Below the pieces are notes generated by a model. The model saw only the letters and a list, made by a program, of their open reading frames with translations, was not told where the DNA came from and searched no databases. Both the position numbers and the translations under genes were made by a program. Below, piece after piece: positions 6,546 through 17,752 of a DNA stretch of 64,000 nt. The stretch covers positions 1 through 64,000 of the forward strand of contig JABDHK010000019.1 of the NCBI GenBank assembly GCA_012972835.1, in the 5' to 3' direction. This DNA comes from Chlorobiaceae bacterium. GTDB taxonomy: Bacteria; Bacteroidota; Chlorobiia; Chlorobiales; Chlorobiaceae. Within the stretch, counting starts at the first letter, position 1. Every line of letters begins with the position of its first letter.

Positions 6546-7787
6546 TTGGAACTTAAGGAGCATGCGTCACTCAGAGATGTATTCAGTCTGCCGGTCATTG
6601 TGGCGGCTCTCGGTTACTTTGTAGATATTTATGACCTGGTGCTGTTCAGCATTGTCAGGGTTCCGAGTCTGAAGTCTTTTGGGCTTTCCGGGAAGGAACT
6701 GATCAATTATGGGGTTTATCTGCTCAATATGCAGATGATCGGTATGCTGGTTGGCGGTATTCTTTGGGGTTGGCTTGGCGATAAAAAGGGGCGCCTGAAA
6801 ATTATGTTTGCCTCTATTCTGCTCTACTCTCTTGCCAACATTGCCAATGGCTTTGTCTCTTCACTTCCGGCCTATGCTGCATTGCGGTTTATTGCCGGGG
6901 TTGGTCTTGCCGGTGAACTTGGGGCGGGTATTACGCTTGTGTCGGAGGTGCTGCATACCCGGATTCGTGGTTACGGGACAATGCTTGTTGCATCTATCGG
7001 TGTTTCGGGAGCCATTCTTGCTAATGTTGTGGCTAATACCTATGAGTGGCACAACGCTTTTTTTATTGGTGGAGGCCTTGGGATTCTGCTTCTCATTGCT
7101 CGCGTCAAGGTTGCTGAGTCAGGGATGTTTAAGGCTATGGAGGAAAAAACCGGAGTCAGCCGGGGGAATATGCTGGCCTTGTTTACCGACCGTAACCGGT
7201 TTTTCCGCTACATCAACTCTATCATGATCGGGGTGCCGATCTGGTTTGTTGTTGGTGTTTTAATTACCTTTTCTCCCGAGTTTGCTGTGGAACTCCACAT
7301 TACAGGGCCTGTTCTTGCGGGTAATTCGGTCATGTACTGCTATCTTGGCCTTGTGTTTGGCGATCTTTCAAGCGGCTTGTTAAGTCAGGTTTTGCAGAGC
7401 AGGAAGAAGGTTATTTTGTTGTTCATGCTGCTTACTGTCGGAGCGGTTGCGCTCTATTTTCTTCAGGGAAGCAAAAGTCCGCAATTTTTTTACGTTGTTT
7501 GCACCATTCTTGGTTTTGCCGGTGGTTACTGGGCTATCTTTGTAACGGTTGCCGCTGAGCAGTTTGGCACCAACCTCCGTGCAACGGTTGCTACCACGGT
7601 GCCGAATCTTGTTCGTGGAATGGTGGTGCCGATTACCATGTTGTTTCAGTTCAGCAGGGCTCTCTTCGGGCTGGAATCGGGCGCGTTACTGGTTGGTGGC
7701 ATCTGCATGATAGCCGCCTTCTTCTCGCTTGCATCCCTTGAGGAGACCTTCCACAAGGATCTTGACTATTACGAAGAGTTTATTTGA
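6546..7787 (+). CDS. Major facilitator superfamily transporter
   Basis: A 413-residue inner-membrane protein with about 12 hydrophobic segments. The MFS motif A is present between helices 2 and 3 (GWLGDKKGR), and the region [17 protein letters not shown] fits helix 4-5 of the metabolite/sugar-proton symporter subfamily. The start is TTG 6546, supported by GGAG at 6537-6540; no in-frame ATG lies nearby. The substrate cannot be read from the sequence. The gene's stop overlaps the stop of convergent uvrA by eight bases, so there is no room for a separate terminator. Confidence 0.85.
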   Translation: MELKEHASLRDVFSLPVIVAALGYFVDIYDLVLFSIVRVPSLKSFGLSGKELINYGVYLLNMQMIGMLVGGILWGWLGDKKGRLKIMFASILLYSLANIANGFVSSLPAYAALRFIAGVGLAGELGAGITLVSEVLHTRIRGYGTMLVASIGVSGAILANVVANTYEWHNAFFIGGGLGILLLIARVKVAESGMFKAMEEKTGVSRGNMLALFTDRNRFFRYINSIMIGVPIWFVVGVLITFSPEFAVELHITGPVLAGNSVMYCYLGLVFGDLSSGLLSQVLQSRKKVILLFMLLTVGAVALYFLQGSKSPQFFYVVCTILGFAGGYWAIFVTVAAEQFGTNLRATVATTVPNLVRGMVVPITMLFQFSRALFGLESGALLVGGICMIAAFFSLASLEETFHKDLDYYEEFI

Positions 7788-10629
7788 TGGGTGAGCCCTC
7801 CATTTCCATCTTCAGGAACTTGCCAGTGTAGGAGTGTTCCATCTGGGCAATCTCCTCGGGTGTTCCTTCCGCAATGACCTTTCCTCCCTCGTAGCCTCCT
7901 TCAGGGCCGATGTCGATAATCCAGTCGCTGTTTTTTATAATGTCGAGGTTGTGTTCGATGATAATAACGCTGTTGCCTTTGTCAACGAGTTTTCGCAGCA
8001 CTTCAAGCAGGTGCTGAATATCCTGAAAGTGCAGGCCGGTGGTTGGTTCGTCGAGAATGTAGAGCGTATTGCCGGTCTGTATTTTAGAGAGTTCGCTTGA
8101 GAGCTTGATGCGTTGTGCTTCGCCGCCTGAAAGCATGGGAGATTGCTGGCCGAGCTTGAGGTAGCCGAGTCCAACGCTCTGCATGGTTGAGAGAATGCGG
8201 AGGATGCGGGGAAAGTCGGTAAAGAATTCTGCCGCCTCAGTAATGCTCATTTCAAGCACATCGGCAATAGACTTTCCGCGGTATTTAACCAGCAGGGTTT
8301 CGCGGTTATAGCGTTCACCCTTGCAGTTTTCACATTGCACATAGACATCGGGTAGAAAGTTCATTTCGATTTTCCGGGTACCTGCTCCCTGGCAAACCTC
8401 GCAGCGTCCGCCCTTGACGTTGAAGCTGAATCGTCCGGCTTTGTAACCCCTTATCTGCGCTTCGGGCAGGCGGGTAAAGAAGTCGCGGATAAAGGTGAAT
8501 GCGCCGGTATAGGTTGCGGGGTTGGAGCGTGGGGTGCGCCCGATGGGTGACTGGTCAACGTTGACTACCTTGTCGATATTGCTGATTCCTTCGATAGTGT
8601 CGTAGGGATAGGTAAGCAGTTTTGACCGGTAAAAATGGCGGGCAAGGATCGGGTAGAGTGTTTCGTTGATGATGGTTGATTTGCCTGATCCGCTGACGCC
8701 GGTAATGCTGACCAGTGAACGGAGTGGAATGGTGATGTCGATGTTTTGAAGGTTGTTGCCACGACACCCTGTCAGGCGAAGGAATTGCTTTTCAACGGCA
8801 CTATTTTTTTCCTCTCCTTTGAAAGAAACCTGCAGTGTGCTGCTAAGGTACTTCGCGGTCAGTGAGTTGGGGTCAAGCGATGTGGCCGGGCCCTGGGCAA
8901 CGATCTCTCCGCCGTACGCTCCTGCACCGGGGCCGAGGTCAATGATTTCATCGGCTTCGAGCATGGTATCCTTGTCGTGTTCGACAACAAGCACGGTGTT
9001 GCCGAGGTCTCTGAGGCGTTTCAGCGAGGTGATAAGCTTGTGGTTGTCGCGCTGATGCAGTCCGATGCTTGGTTCGTCGAGTACATAGAGGACGCCGCTG
9101 AGTTGGGAGCCGAGTTGCGAGGCGAGTCTGATGCGCTGAGCTTCACCGCCAGAGAGTGTCTGCGAACTTCTATCAAGGGAGAGGTAGCTGAGCCCGACAT
9201 TGAGGAGAAAGTCAATGCGTTTGACGATTTCATGCAATACTGGTGTGGCAATAAGTCGCTCTTTTGCTGTCAGGTTGTCGGGCAGTGCGGTAAAAAAGGC
9301 CAGAGCTTCCGGTAAAGGCAGAGATTCGGATTCTGCAATGTTAAGGTCATTTAATTTGACGAGCAAACTCTCTTTGCGCAGTCTTGCACCTTTACATGCT
9401 GGACAGGACTGACGGACCATGTAACTTTCAGCCCATTCCCGCACTTTGGGAGTACTGGCATTTTTCCGTATCTCCTCAACATAGGGGAGTGCACCGGGAA
9501 ATGGCTGCGGATAGAGTGTGTCGCGGCCTGAGTAACTGTAGCTGACGTCAAAGGTCTGGCTGCCTGATCCATTGAGCAGGATAGCCATTGCCTGCGATGG
9601 TATATCTGCTATTGGTGTGTCGAGGGTGAAGTCGAACTCATGGGCGATTGCTTTTATGACCTGCCAGAGGTTCCGTTTTCCGGATTTGCCGAACGGTTCG
9701 ATTCCACCTTCGTTGAGGGAGAGTGTTGCGTCGGGCACCATCAGTTCTCCTGAAAGCTGCTTGAGCTCTCCAAGACCGTTACACTCAGGGCATGCTCCAT
9801 AAGGGGAGTTGAAGCTGAAGTGGTTTGGAGCGAGCGTATCGACCGGTACAGAGCCGTCTGAATAGGCATAGTGTGTACTGAAAAAAAGCTCCTTCAACTC
9901 ACTTTCTACCGGATCAGCGATAACCGATGACTTGTGCTCCGACATGCTGATGGCAAGGTTGATTGCTTTTTTGAGGCGTTCTTCACAGTCAGGGCCGATA
10001 ACAATACCGTCAACCACGAGTTCAATGGAATGACTTTTATAGCGCTCGATCTGCATGTTTTTTTCCATCTCACGGTATTTTCCGTCAATGCGTACCCGGA
10101 GAAAACCTTTAAGAAGCAAACGTTCGAAGAGTTCGCGGTAGTGTCCCTTGCGTCCGGTTACAAGAGGGGAGAGTATCTGAATTTTTGTGCCTTGTGGCAG
10201 GGAGAGAATGGTATCAGAGATGCTCTCCTCGCTCTGCTTCTGCAGCATGTGTCCAGTGATGGGGTCGTAGCGTCTTCCGGCTTTGGCATAGAGTAGCCGA
10301 ATAAAGTCATGGATTTCGGTGATTGTTCCGACTGTTGAGCGGGGCGAGCGGTTGGTGCCTTTCTGGTCGATGGAAATGACTGGCGAAAGCCCTTCAATAA
10401 AATCAACATCAGGGCGTTCAATGCTGCCGATATATTGCCGGGCATAGGGGGAGAGTGTTTCCATAAATCGGCGTTGTCCCTCGGCATAGATGGTGTCGAA
10501 AGCAAGGCTGGATTTTCCCGATCCCGAAAGACCGGTAATGACCACAAATTTGTTGCGCGGAATATCAAGAGAGATATTTTTAAGATTGTGGACTCTTGCT
10601 CCCCTGATGTTGATATGACTGAATTCCAT
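7780..10629 (-). CDS. uvrA: Excinuclease ABC subunit A
   Basis: UvrA is the damage-recognition ATPase of nucleotide excision repair. From ATG 10629 it has 949 residues, close to E. coli UvrA (940); a TTG start at 10671 would add 14 unneeded residues. Walker A motifs GLSGSGKSS (residues ~33-41) and GVSGSGKST (second half), two ABC signatures ([14 protein letters not shown] and [14 protein letters not shown]) and zinc-binding Cys pairs (CPECNG, CPACKG, CEVCQG, CENCKG) are all present. The DNA-damage binding features therefore look complete. It is divergent from a small cysteine-rich gene and converges on the MFS gene. Confidence 0.97.
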   Translation of the reverse strand: MEFSHINIRGARVHNLKNISLDIPRNKFVVITGLSGSGKSSLAFDTIYAEGQRRFMETLSPYARQYIGSIERPDVDFIEGLSPVISIDQKGTNRSPRSTVGTITEIHDFIRLLYAKAGRRYDPITGHMLQKQSEESISDTILSLPQGTKIQILSPLVTGRKGHYRELFERLLLKGFLRVRIDGKYREMEKNMQIERYKSHSIELVVDGIVIGPDCEERLKKAINLAISMSEHKSSVIADPVESELKELFFSTHYAYSDGSVPVDTLAPNHFSFNSPYGACPECNGLGELKQLSGELMVPDATLSLNEGGIEPFGKSGKRNLWQVIKAIAHEFDFTLDTPIADIPSQAMAILLNGSGSQTFDVSYSYSGRDTLYPQPFPGALPYVEEIRKNASTPKVREWAESYMVRQSCPACKGARLRKESLLVKLNDLNIAESESLPLPEALAFFTALPDNLTAKERLIATPVLHEIVKRIDFLLNVGLSYLSLDRSSQTLSGGEAQRIRLASQLGSQLSGVLYVLDEPSIGLHQRDNHKLITSLKRLRDLGNTVLVVEHDKDTMLEADEIIDLGPGAGAYGGEIVAQGPATSLDPNSLTAKYLSSTLQVSFKGEEKNSAVEKQFLRLTGCRGNNLQNIDITIPLRSLVSITGVSGSGKSTIINETLYPILARHFYRSKLLTYPYDTIEGISNIDKVVNVDQSPIGRTPRSNPATYTGAFTFIRDFFTRLPEAQIRGYKAGRFSFNVKGGRCEVCQGAGTRKIEMNFLPDVYVQCENCKGERYNRETLLVKYRGKSIADVLEMSITEAAEFFTDFPRILRILSTMQSVGLGYLKLGQQSPMLSGGEAQRIKLSSELSKIQTGNTLYILDEPTTGLHFQDIQHLLEVLRKLVDKGNSVIIIEHNLDIIKNSDWIIDIGPEGGYEGGKVIAEGTPEEIAQMEHSYTGKFLKMEMEGSPIK

Positions 10630-10815
10630 AGGTGTTGTGTCTCTCTTTCTCTTTGGCTGCTTGAGTGGCAATTTCTTAGTTATTGTGCCTTAGCTCAACC
10701 ATAAGATGAAAACGATGATTTCTTTTTTTTTGAAAAAAACTTTGTGAAAAATGTTTCTGATTTATATTTGTGTCATTCATTCACAAATAACGCAAAACAT
10801 TAAGCAACATTCAAT

Positions 10816-10980
10816 ATGGAAATTATTTACCAGAAGCAAGCCGAAAAAGGAAAACAGTGTCAGGATTGTCAGAGCTTTACTCAAAAGGCTGATGATCCGG
10901 CAGCCGGCACCTGTTTTGGCAAGGATGTGGTTGCCGAAGGTGGCTGCATGTTTTTCAAGAAAAAAGAAGGGACATGCTGA
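10816..10980 (+). CDS. Small cysteine-rich protein, function unknown
   Basis: ATG 10816 opens a 54-residue frame ending at TGA 10978-10980. The protein begins MEIIYQKQAEKGKQCQDCQS and has five cysteines in the pattern CxxC-x(14)-C-x(10)-C-x(9)-C, ending in Cys. The spacing suggests metal or iron-sulfur binding, and no signal peptide or membrane segment is present. A strong hairpin terminator follows directly. It lies alone between divergent uvrA and convergent ppdK. The terminator, codon regularity and Cys spacing support a real gene; the function is unknown. Confidence 0.7.
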   Translation: MEIIYQKQAEKGKQCQDCQSFTQKADDPAAGTCFGKDVVAEGGCMFFKKKEGTC

Positions 10981-11004
10981 GAAAGAAAGTGCAGTGCTGA
11001 GAAA

Positions 11005-11034
11005 AAAGGGCACCTCTTATGGAGGTGCCCTTTT
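11005..11034. terminator. Bidirectional intrinsic terminator
   Basis: GGGCACCTC (11008-11016) pairs with GAGGTGCCC (11022-11030), flanked by an A-run on the left and TTTT on the right. It can end both the small cysteine-rich gene (plus strand) and ppdK (minus strand), which finishes at 11043. Confidence 0.85.
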
Positions 11035-11042
11035 GCGTGGGG

Positions 11043-13802
11043 CTATCGGTTCAGTCCGCTCAGTGCTGCTCTTGCTGCGGCAAGTCGTGCAATGGGGACT
11101 CTGAACGGGCTGCATGACACATAGTTAAGTCCCAATTGATGGCAGAATTCGACGGTCGAAGGATCACCGCCGTGTTCGCCACAAATCCCAAGCTTAAGTT
11201 CTGGTTTGACGGCCCGACCCTCTTTTGCCGAAATACTCATCAGCCTGCCAACCCCTTCTTTGTCGATTGACTCAAAAGGGTTGCGGGCAAAGATATCCTG
11301 CTGCTGGTAGATTGGCAGGAACTGGCCGGAGTCGTCGCGGCTCATGCCAAGCGTCATCTGAGTGAGGTCGTTGGTGCCGTAGCTGAAGAAATCGGCTGCG
11401 GTGGCAATCTGGTCGGAGGTGATGGCGGCACGCGGTACCTCGATCATGGTGCCAACGAGGTATTTTATGCCGATACCCTGTTCGGCAATGACACTTCGTG
11501 CTGTTTTGTGAATGACTTCACTGGTGATTTCAAGCTCTTTGATGGTGCTGATCAGTGGTACCATGATTTCAGGTACAACTTCAAGTCCCTCTTTTTTAAG
11601 CCTGCAGGCGGCTTCAATAATGGCGCGTACCTGCATGATCGTGATTTCCGGGTGCAGGATACCGAGGCGGCAGCCGCGGAGTCCAAGCATTGGGTTGAAC
11701 TCGTGATGATCGTGTATATGGCTCTTGAGATCGTCAAAGGTTTTGCCCATTGTCAGGGCAAGTGCCTTGATTTCGCTGTCGTCGTGCGGCAGGAACTCAT
11801 GCAGCGGAGGATCGAGAAGTCTGATGGTCACAGGGCGGGAACCCATGGCTTTAAAGAGACCATAGAAGTCGTCGCGTTGATAGGGAAGAAGTTTTTCAAG
11901 AGCTTTTTTGCGGCCTTGGATATCATCGGCTAAAATCATCTCCCGCATAGCGTCAATTCGTTCACCACCGAAGAACATGTGCTCAGTGCGGCAGAGCCCT
12001 ATACCCTCTGCTCCAAAAATAATGGCAATTTCAGCCTGCTCGGGCTGATCTGCATTGGTACGGATATTGAGTTTGCGGTATTTATCAGCCCACTCCATGA
12101 GCTGATTGTAGATGGGCATTGTTGGAGCATCTTCTGGCTTGAGAGTTTTATCGATCAGAACTTCAATGATTTCAGAGTTTTTTGTGGCCACTTTACCGGC
12201 AATGACTTCGCCAGTGCTGCCGTCAATGGAGAGGTAGTCGCCTTCTGAGAGCACGGTGTTGTTGCCGTAAACCTGCATTTCTCCTTTTTGATAGTCGATA
12301 TTGAGCGCACCGCATCCCACGACGCAGACCTTGCCCATTTGACGGGCCACCAGGGCTGCATGGGAGGTCATACCGCCTCGCTCGGTGAGTATCCCTTCAG
12401 AGACGGCCATGCCTTTGATATCTTCCGGAGAGGTTTCGATACGGACCAGTATAACCGCTTCTCCACGTCTCGCAGCCTCGTAGGCATCAATTGAATTAAA
12501 ATAGATTTTTCCGGTTGCTGCGCCAGGTCCGGCATTCAGGCCTGTTGCAAGGAGTCTGCCTTCTGAAATGGCGGCCTGTTTTTGCTTCATGTCGAAGACA
12601 GGTCTGAGCAGCTGGTTGAGCTGTTCGGGTTCTATGCGTAACAGTGCCTCTTTTTCATTAATAAGCTTCTCATTGTACATGTCAAAGGCAATTTTGACGG
12701 CAGCCATGCCGGTTCTTTTGCCAACCCTGCACTGCAGCATGAAAAGCTTGTTGTTTTCTATGGTGAACTCAATGTCCATCATGTCACGGTAGTGGTGTTC
12801 AAGAATCGAACGAATCTCTTCGAGCTGGGCATAGATAGTGGGGTTTTCTGTCTTGAGCTGTGCGATTTTAAGAGGGGTTCTTGTGCCGGCGACGACATCT
12901 TCCCCCTGGGCATTCATGAGAAACTCACCATAAAACAGATTATTGCCGGTGGCTGCATCGCGGGTGAAGGCTACACCGGTTCCGCAATTTTCGCCCATGT
13001 TGCCGAAGACCATTGCCTGGACGTTGCAGGCTGTGCCCCAGTACCCTGGAATGTGGTTGAGCTTGCGATAAACAATGGCACGTTCGTTGTTCCAGCTGTT
13101 GAAAACAGCACCGATTGCTCCGATGAGCTGTTCGTTGGGGTCTTCAGGAAAAAGCTTGCCGGTTTTTTCAAGAATGGCTGCTTTGTATCTGGAGACGATA
13201 TCCTTGAGGTGTTCAACGTTTAATTCAGTGTCAAGATTGATACCCAGTTCCAGTTTTTTTTCTTCAAGTATCTGTTCGAAGGGATCAATCTGTTTTTTAT
13301 CGGTTGGCTTGAGATCAAGCACGACATCGCCGTACATCTGCACAAAACGACGGTAGCAGTCCCAGGCAAAACGGGGGTTTCCTGATTTTCTCGCAAGACC
13401 ATCGACAGTTTTTTCATTCAGACCGAGATTGAGGATGGTATCCATCATGCCGGGCATTGAGGCTCTTGCCCCTGAGCGGACTGAAACAAGCAGAGGGTTT
13501 TCCGGGTCTCCGAATTTTTTGCCTAAGGCCTCTTCAATTTTGCTGAGTGCAATCGGAATATCATGTTTGAAAAGATTTCTGGGGTACTCTTTCTGATTGT
13601 CGTAATAGTAGGTACAGACCTCTGTTGAAATGGTGAACCCTGGAGGAACCGGCAGGCCAATGTTTGCCATTTCGGCCAGGTTGGCACCTTTGCCTCCCAA
13701 CAGGTTTTTCATGGACGCGTCACCTTCCGAAGAGCCTCCTGAAAAACTGTAAATGTACTGTTTGTTGGTAGCCTTGTCGTTGGAAATTTCAGATTTTGGC
13801 AT
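11043..13802 (-). CDS. ppdK: Pyruvate, phosphate dikinase
   Basis: PPDK interconverts pyruvate + ATP + phosphate and PEP + AMP + pyrophosphate. In green sulfur bacteria it supplies PEP from pyruvate made by the reductive TCA cycle; PEP carboxylase in the same window then makes oxaloacetate. The 919 residues match the family. The N-terminal nucleotide-binding domain starts at [11 protein letters not shown]; the phosphohistidine is H481 in [12 protein letters not shown]; the C-terminal PEP/pyruvate barrel ends with the catalytic Cys near residue 874 in [15 protein letters not shown]. The N-terminus has an extra ~15 residues before YSFSGG, so the start could be later. Transcription ends at the hairpin at 11005-11034. 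Confidence 0.96.
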   Translation of the reverse strand: MPKSEISNDKATNKQYIYSFSGGSSEGDASMKNLLGGKGANLAEMANIGLPVPPGFTISTEVCTYYYDNQKEYPRNLFKHDIPIALSKIEEALGKKFGDPENPLLVSVRSGARASMPGMMDTILNLGLNEKTVDGLARKSGNPRFAWDCYRRFVQMYGDVVLDLKPTDKKQIDPFEQILEEKKLELGINLDTELNVEHLKDIVSRYKAAILEKTGKLFPEDPNEQLIGAIGAVFNSWNNERAIVYRKLNHIPGYWGTACNVQAMVFGNMGENCGTGVAFTRDAATGNNLFYGEFLMNAQGEDVVAGTRTPLKIAQLKTENPTIYAQLEEIRSILEHHYRDMMDIEFTIENNKLFMLQCRVGKRTGMAAVKIAFDMYNEKLINEKEALLRIEPEQLNQLLRPVFDMKQKQAAISEGRLLATGLNAGPGAATGKIYFNSIDAYEAARRGEAVILVRIETSPEDIKGMAVSEGILTERGGMTSHAALVARQMGKVCVVGCGALNIDYQKGEMQVYGNNTVLSEGDYLSIDGSTGEVIAGKVATKNSEIIEVLIDKTLKPEDAPTMPIYNQLMEWADKYRKLNIRTNADQPEQAEIAIIFGAEGIGLCRTEHMFFGGERIDAMREMILADDIQGRKKALEKLLPYQRDDFYGLFKAMGSRPVTIRLLDPPLHEFLPHDDSEIKALALTMGKTFDDLKSHIHDHHEFNPMLGLRGCRLGILHPEITIMQVRAIIEAACRLKKEGLEVVPEIMVPLISTIKELEITSEVIHKTARSVIAEQGIGIKYLVGTMIEVPRAAITSDQIATAADFFSYGTNDLTQMTLGMSRDDSGQFLPIYQQQDIFARNPFESIDKEGVGRLMSISAKEGRAVKPELKLGICGEHGGDPSTVEFCHQLGLNYVSCSPFRVPIARLAAARAALSGLNR

Positions 13803-13949
13803 GATTTTAAGAAGTAATTATTTACAAGATAAAAAACATGGTCAGGTGGTGAAATAGCAGAGGAAGTTGACTACTTTTACTGGACTATAAATTTAATAAA
13901 AAAACTTGCCGTAATAACTACCCATAAGAATATTTCATCCTGATTGATC

Positions 13950-14831
13950 ATGGGAATAGAGCCTGTCGTTATTCTTTTGCAAATCGTGCGTCTTGCTGTA
14001 CCATATACTCTTACCTCAGTTGGTGCAACATTTTCAGAGCGGGGCGGCGTTGTGAATCTTGCTCTTGAAGGAATGATTCTTATCGGCGCTTTCGGCGCGG
14101 CTTTCGGTCAGTATTGGACTGGTTCTGCCGTTGCCGGGATTGTTCTCGCTCTTCTCTGCGGTCTTGGTGTTGCGTTGCTTTTTGCATTTATTACGGTTAC
14201 ACTGAAGGCTGATCAGATTGTTGCCGGTATTGCTATCAATATTCTTGTGATGGGTGCTACCCGTTCAGGTCTCAGCCTCCTGTTTGGAAGTGCAATGAAC
14301 TCTGAACGTATAGCGGGAATTGATGTTCCCTTTCTTTTTCTGGATCCCCTTTTTTGTGTTGCTCTCGTTTCAGTTGTTGGCGGTCAATGGTTGCTTTTTC
14401 ATACTCCTTACGGGCTCAGGCTTCGGGCAACGGGCGAAAGTGCTGAAACTGCTGACAGTGCAGGGATAAATGTTGATCGCATGCGCTATTCAGGTGTGCT
14501 TGTTTCCGGTGCGCTGGCGGCTCTTGCTGGTGCGTTTCTTGTTTTTCAGCAGCATACCTTCACCGACAATATGTCGGCCGGTCGTGGTTATATCGCACTG
14601 GCCGCCATGATTATCGGTAAATGGAGACCGGTGGGAGCTGCTCTTGCTAGTTTAATGTTTGCTGCTACCGAATCGATGGAGATCTGGCTCCAGACGGGAT
14701 GGATTCCTTCCCAGCTTGTGCAGTCGCTTCCCTATCTTATAACACTTTTTGTGCTTGCAGGGTTTGTGGGCAGGGCTTCAGCCCCAGGGGATGCGGGTAT
14801 TCCTTTTGAAAAAAACCGAAAATCACAGTAG
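13950..14831 (+). CDS. BmpD/YufQ-like ABC transporter permease
   Basis: A 293-residue polytopic membrane protein of the BPD_transp_2 family. The segment TLTSVGATFSERGGVVNLAL followed by EGMILIGAFGAAFG is the signature of the second permease of nucleoside/simple-sugar ABC importers (YufQ, NupQ type); ADQIVAGIAINILVMGATRSG and RGYIALAAMIIGKW are also typical. ATG 13950 is preferred to TTG 13944. The partner permease, ATPase and binding lipoprotein are not in this window, so the gene is an orphan here. Its 3' end overlaps convergent elbB by nine bases. Confidence 0.85.
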   Translation: MGIEPVVILLQIVRLAVPYTLTSVGATFSERGGVVNLALEGMILIGAFGAAFGQYWTGSAVAGIVLALLCGLGVALLFAFITVTLKADQIVAGIAINILVMGATRSGLSLLFGSAMNSERIAGIDVPFLFLDPLFCVALVSVVGGQWLLFHTPYGLRLRATGESAETADSAGINVDRMRYSGVLVSGALAALAGAFLVFQQHTFTDNMSAGRGYIALAAMIIGKWRPVGAALASLMFAATESMEIWLQTGWIPSQLVQSLPYLITLFVLAGFVGRASAPGDAGIPFEKNRKSQ

Positions 14832-15479
14832 AGTGAGGAGATCACTGACCAGTTTGTCAATGCCTTTGGCAACATCTCCTATTGTTGCTCCAAGCATATA
14901 GGCTGGTGTGCTGACAATCTTCCCCTTACTGCTGACAACAGTGTTCCAGACAGGGCAGTCGATGTGCCGGGAACCCATTGCCTCAAGATTTGCGGCTGTT
15001 TCCGGGTCGTTGCCAATGGTTAGTTCGATGTGTTCCCTGCCAAGTACCTTTGCTGCTATAGTCGGTGCAATACAGAGAAAACCAAGGGGCTTTCCTGATT
15101 TGTAGAATGATTGCAAAGCCATCGCGACATCTGCATTAACATCGCAATCGGCTGCCTTGAATTCATAATTGCTGAGGTTTTTTGATGCACCGTAACCTCC
15201 GGGCAGAATAAGGGCATCGAGAGAGAGTGTATTGATATCGGCAAGATTTGTGATGGCACCCCGGGCAATTCGTGCAGATTCGACAAGGATATTGCGGGAT
15301 TCGTTCTTCATCTTCTGGGCGGTGCAGTGATTGATTACATCGTGCTGCATGATGTCAGGCGCCAGGCAAAAGGCTTCAGCACCGGCTCTGTCAAGAGCGA
15401 GAAGGGTAAGCACGGCTTCATGGATTTCCGATCCGTCAAGAAAGCCGCATCCTGAAAGAAGAACTCCTATTTTTTTCAT
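14823..15479 (-). CDS. elbB: ElbB, DJ-1/PfpI superfamily glyoxalase-like protein
   Basis: A 218-residue cytosolic protein of the ElbB family. It starts MKKIGVLLSGCGFLDGSEIHE, the exact family N-terminus, which is why ATG 15479 is chosen over the upstream 15503. DALILPGGYGASKNLSNYEF and KPLGFLCIAPTIAAK carry the PfpI fold and the nucleophile-elbow Cys. E. coli ElbB has glyoxalase activity and was once linked to isoprenoid synthesis. It is co-oriented with nothing nearby and diverges from the isochorismatase-like gene. Confidence 0.92.
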   Translation of the reverse strand: MKKIGVLLSGCGFLDGSEIHEAVLTLLALDRAGAEAFCLAPDIMQHDVINHCTAQKMKNESRNILVESARIARGAITNLADINTLSLDALILPGGYGASKNLSNYEFKAADCDVNADVAMALQSFYKSGKPLGFLCIAPTIAAKVLGREHIELTIGNDPETAANLEAMGSRHIDCPVWNTVVSSKGKIVSTPAYMLGATIGDVAKGIDKLVSDLLTLL

Positions 15480-15531
15480 GGTTTTTTTATAATCTTGTTT
15501 CAATTTAATTATTTCAATTGAGGATATTGCT

Positions 15532-16074
15532 ATGATGACTTCAAAAGAAACACTGCTCTTAATTATTGATGTGCAGGGCCGGTTGGCACAGGGCGTTTTT
15601 CAGCCAGCGGTTCTGGAAACCAATATCATCAAGCTGGTCAGAGCTTGCAGGATTCTTGAAGTCCCGATTCTGGTGACTGAGCAGTACCCGAAAGGTTTGG
15701 GACACACCATTGACTCTTTGAGGGAGCTCTTGCCCGACTCTGTTCCGGTTGAAAAACTTTCGTTCAGTTGTTGTGGAAACGCTGAGTTCATGAGGCAGCT
15801 CCGTTCATTTAACCATAACGATATTCTTGTTGCCGGCATTGAGACACATGTCTGCGTCTACCAGACAGCAGTAGATCTGGTAGAGTTTGGCTACAATGTT
15901 CATCTGGTGACCGATGCTGTTTCGTCCAGAACTGAAGAGAACAAGTTGCTTGGGATTCGCTGTATTGAAAAAGCTGGAGCATCCCTGACCAGTACTGAAA
16001 TGGCTGTTTTTGAACTCCTGCGTGTTGCCGAAGGAGAACGATTCAAAGCGATATCAAAAATCATCAAGGAGTAA
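15532..16074 (+). CDS. Isochorismatase-family cysteine hydrolase
   Basis: A 180-residue cytosolic hydrolase with the catalytic triad of the family: D13 in LLIIDVQGRLA, K75 in PVEKLSF and C108 in VAGIETHVCVYQT. The overall pattern is of the YcaC-like/nicotinamidase-related group, not the true isochorismatases of siderophore synthesis. The substrate is unknown. It diverges from elbB; its stop is three bases from the end of convergent lpxK. Confidence 0.9.
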   Translation: MMTSKETLLLIIDVQGRLAQGVFQPAVLETNIIKLVRACRILEVPILVTEQYPKGLGHTIDSLRELLPDSVPVEKLSFSCCGNAEFMRQLRSFNHNDILVAGIETHVCVYQTAVDLVEFGYNVHLVTDAVSSRTEENKLLGIRCIEKAGASLTSTEMAVFELLRVAEGERFKAISKIIKE

Positions 16075-16077
16075 CAT

Positions 16078-17142
16078 TTATTTGCCTATAGCGGACTTCA
16101 GCATGGAGTGCACTATCTCTTTCCCTTCGAAAATATCTGTTTCGATTTTCAGATAATAACAGGGTCTTGAGCTGATAATGCGGATGAGTTCTGGGCGGCC
16201 GAGCATCCGGAAGTAGTCTTTTTCCGTGGTAATGAGGCTCAGCTCTTTTTTTTCGGCTTCCCGGCATATTGCCCTTATTTTTTTTTCGCTATAGGCTTCA
16301 TGGTCACGGAAGAAACGGTGTGCTGCAACGGTGACCCCCTCCTTCTGGAGAATATCAAGAAAGCTTTTGGGAGAAGCAATACCGGCAAAAGCAAGGGCAT
16401 TGAGGCTGCCGGGTAAAGGTGCTTCATCTGATGAGGCAAAGGTGCCTGAAAAGCAGATCAACTCTCCGGTTTTTATGCGGGCTTTTACTACAGGTCGTCC
16501 GGTTTTTTCCACCTCTCTCATGATGATTCCGGCTCTCTCTTCATCGGTGATTTTGTTGAGTATGATCAGGTCGGCCCTGGAGAGATTTTTCAGCGGTTCC
16601 CTCAGTCGCCCTTCAGGCAGCATTTTTGCTTTTGTAAAAGGCTCTTCGGTATTGATGATGGCAATGTTGAGGTTTCTCTCAATTGCCCGGTGCTGGAAAG
16701 CGTCGTCGAGGATGATAACTCCGGGTAGTCGTTTGGCAAAATATCTGGTGATATAGGTTACCGCCTCTTTCCGTTTTTCGGAGACCACAACAATCGCATC
16801 CGGGTTGTTCCAGGCAAGCATTGCCGTTTCATCGCCGGCCTCTCTGCTGCCAAGCATGATCTTCTGTCCGTCGGAAACAAGCTGCACGCCTTTTGATTCC
16901 CGCAGATACCCCCGAGACACAATTGCAGGTTTGCAGCCGATCGAGAGATAGTACTTGACAACCCAGTCAACAAGAGGAGTTTTTCCAGTGCCACCGGCTG
17001 TGAGGTTTCCGATTGAGACAACAGGAATAGGCGATTTCCATGCTTTTGAGAGTTTTCGATCGAATAGTTTATTGCGAAGCTGCACAACAGAGAGATAAAG
17101 CAGTGCAAAGGGCCTGAGAAGTATCGATAACGGGTTATGCAT
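16078..17142 (-). CDS. lpxK: Tetraacyldisaccharide 4'-kinase (lipid A synthesis)
   Basis: LpxK phosphorylates the 4' position of the lipid A disaccharide at the inner membrane. ATG 17142 is preferred to the frame's earlier start because the protein then begins with the hydrophobic anchor MHNPLSILLRPFALLYLSVV and overlaps the upstream gene by only eight bases. The Walker A variant GNLTAGGTGKT (residues ~45-55) is diagnostic, and HQIVILDD-like residues appear as VIILDDAFQHR. At 354 residues it matches the family. It is translationally coupled to the DUF374 acyltransferase gene, which supports a shared role in the outer membrane. Confidence 0.95.
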   Translation of the reverse strand: MHNPLSILLRPFALLYLSVVQLRNKLFDRKLSKAWKSPIPVVSIGNLTAGGTGKTPLVDWVVKYYLSIGCKPAIVSRGYLRESKGVQLVSDGQKIMLGSREAGDETAMLAWNNPDAIVVVSEKRKEAVTYITRYFAKRLPGVIILDDAFQHRAIERNLNIAIINTEEPFTKAKMLPEGRLREPLKNLSRADLIILNKITDEERAGIIMREVEKTGRPVVKARIKTGELICFSGTFASSDEAPLPGSLNALAFAGIASPKSFLDILQKEGVTVAAHRFFRDHEAYSEKKIRAICREAEKKELSLITTEKDYFRMLGRPELIRIISSRPCYYLKIETDIFEGKEIVHSMLKSAIGK

Positions 17143-17752
17143 GGCCGAGACGGTCTGAAAGGTTTGCTGTATAGAGGCGAAGTTTCTCTTCACTTTCAAA
17201 TTCAGGAAGATCAAGCGTATGAAGTGTTATGACCGTTCTGCTGAAGGGTTTAGGGATTTCAAACTCGTCCCAGCTTTTAAGCTTCCATGCTTTGGCATAG
17301 CTGATTTCAGCAAAAACAAGCGGGTAGCGGTTGCTTGAGGCTATGCGCAAGGTGCCGTATTTGAACTGTTTGAGCGGGCCCCGTGGTCCGTCAGGGGTAA
17401 GAACAACAATATATTTTCTCTTGATAGCCTCCTGCATGGCGCGCTTGACCTCATCGCCTCCTCTTGAACTTGATCCTCGAATAAGGGTAAAATCAAGTTG
17501 CTGAAGGGTGTCGGAAAGAGCTCGTCCATCCTCAGAAAGGCTTACAACGGCAACTAATTTATGTGCAGGAAAGAGTCTACGGGCAAGAAGCCAGCCGATG
17601 GCCATTTTTCCATGCCAGAATGTCAGAATGGCTCCCTTGTCGGTAAGCTGCATCTTCCAGGATTGAGGCGTCACTGATATCCGGAGGCTTGCATAGAGCA
17701 TCTTCAGTGCAAAAGGCAGGATATGGCGGGAAATCAGTGGAGAGAGGCCCAT
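17135..17752 (-). CDS. DUF374 lysophospholipid acyltransferase-like protein
   Basis: A 205-residue protein of the DUF374 family, distant relatives of LpxL-type acyltransferases. It has the H-x4-like site FWHGKMAIGWLLAR, an SLSEDGRALSD block and the conserved VVLTPDGPRGP. These proteins are commonly found beside lipid A genes, where one member (an alternative late acyltransferase or Kdo-associated enzyme) may acylate lipid A; the exact activity is unproven. Its 3' end overlaps lpxK by eight bases, so the two form a lipid A mini-operon. Confidence 0.85.
   Translation of the reverse strand: MGLSPLISRHILPFALKMLYASLRISVTPQSWKMQLTDKGAILTFWHGKMAIGWLLARRLFPAHKLVAVVSLSEDGRALSDTLQQLDFTLIRGSSSRGGDEVKRAMQEAIKRKYIVVLTPDGPRGPLKQFKYGTLRIASSNRYPLVFAEISYAKAWKLKSWDEFEIPKPFSRTVITLHTLDLPEFESEEKLRLYTANLSDRLGHA

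Noticed and set aside
11508-13356. Several long plus-strand frames opposite ppdK
   Set aside because: They are antisense shadows of a gene with full catalytic motifs; none has similarity of its own.
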